Source: Clostridiales bacterium
Lineage (GTDB): Bacteria > Bacillota > Clostridia > Oscillospirales > Acutalibacteraceae
NCBI GenBank assembly: GCA_021202245.1
Contig: JAJQDK010000151.1
Coordinates: forward strand, 1-14,484
DNA: 14,484 nucleotides
Reading direction: 5' to 3'
Positions 14,405 to 14,484 of this stretch are shown one piece after another. The number at the start of each line of letters is the position of its first letter. Positions within the stretch are counted from its first letter, which is position 1. A program made the translations under genes and the position numbers. The notes under the pieces are model-generated. The model had not been told where the DNA came from. It was given only the letters and a program-made list of their open reading frames with translations, and did no database searches.

Positions 14405-14484
14405 TCAGGGCTTTTCGTCATATGCACGGCTTATATCCGTGGGCAAATTTAAGTCGATTCCGTGAACAGCGGGAGGGTCGTCCA
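14405..14484 (-). CDS. rsmB: RsmB 16S rRNA (cytosine-967-C5)-methyltransferase, 3' part only
   Basis: The right edge cuts into a minus-strand gene. The visible frame encodes 25 residues ending DISRAYDEKP and then an in-frame TGA at 14407-14405. On its own this fragment is too short to identify. The call rests on the next 23 codons, which continue in the same frame into the RsmB C-terminal signature, and on position, because rsmB precedes rlmN in Bacillus and many Clostridia. The catalytic domain lies outside the window. Whether the protein ends here or at 14333 is discussed as a finding. Confidence 0.6.
   Translation of the reverse strand, partial: DDPPAVHGIDLNLPTDISRAYDEKP

Noticed and set aside
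14200..14427. A 75-codon minus-strand frame over the rsmB/rlmN junction, starting MHMTKSPEK.
   Set aside because: It is out of frame with both the RsmB C-terminal signature and RlmN, which account for the sequence.

Overview
The window looks like a chromosomal segment of a low-to-mid GC Gram-positive anaerobe of the class Clostridia, probably close to the Ruminococcaceae/Oscillospiraceae. The reasons are strong AAGGAG-type ribosome binding sites, frequent TTG/GTG starts, a lipoprotein sugar-binding protein, a PASTA kinase/PP2C pair and the Firmicutes gene order rsmB-rlmN-prpC-prkC-rsgA-thiN. The assignment is inferred from gene content; no 16S gene or species marker is present. There are no insertion sequences, phage genes, CRISPR arrays or integration sites, and no gene-free stretch longer than about 190 bases.

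Layout. (1) Bases 1-3116, plus strand: a carbohydrate-type ABC importer. It has a 5'-truncated lipoprotein binding protein, an intercistronic hairpin, then two permeases overlapping by one base. No ATPase gene follows, and a strong terminator closes the operon. (2) Bases 3278-5890, minus strand: a histidine phosphatase, then leuB preceded by a folded leader, then a PHP-family phosphatase/hydrolase starting two bases after the leuB stop. (3) Bases 6080-6745, plus strand: an XRE-type regulator divergent from the histidine phosphatase, with similar palindromes over both candidate -10 boxes. (4) Bases 6898-8529, minus strand: a membrane protein with a zinc ribbon, a kinase fold that has lost its catalytic residues, and two PASTA repeats. 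It has its own good promoter and ends at a bidirectional terminator shared with the XRE gene. (5) Bases 8686-8761, minus strand: tRNA-Ala(GGC). (6) Bases 8843-14484, minus strand: thiN, rsgA, prkC, prpC, rlmN and the 3' end of rsmB, tightly packed and apparently one operon transcribed from beyond the right edge.

How the genes fit together. rsmB, rlmN and rsgA modify or assemble the ribosome. PrpC and PrkC form the serine/threonine phosphorylation switch whose external PASTA repeats are known in other Firmicutes to sense peptidoglycan fragments. The separate pseudokinase carries the same kind of external repeats but cannot be expected to phosphorylate anything, so it is a candidate second receptor or partner in that signalling system.

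The points most worth a second look are the PASTA pseudokinase, an in-frame TGA 23 codons before the conserved end of rsmB, and the structured RNA leader ahead of leuB.
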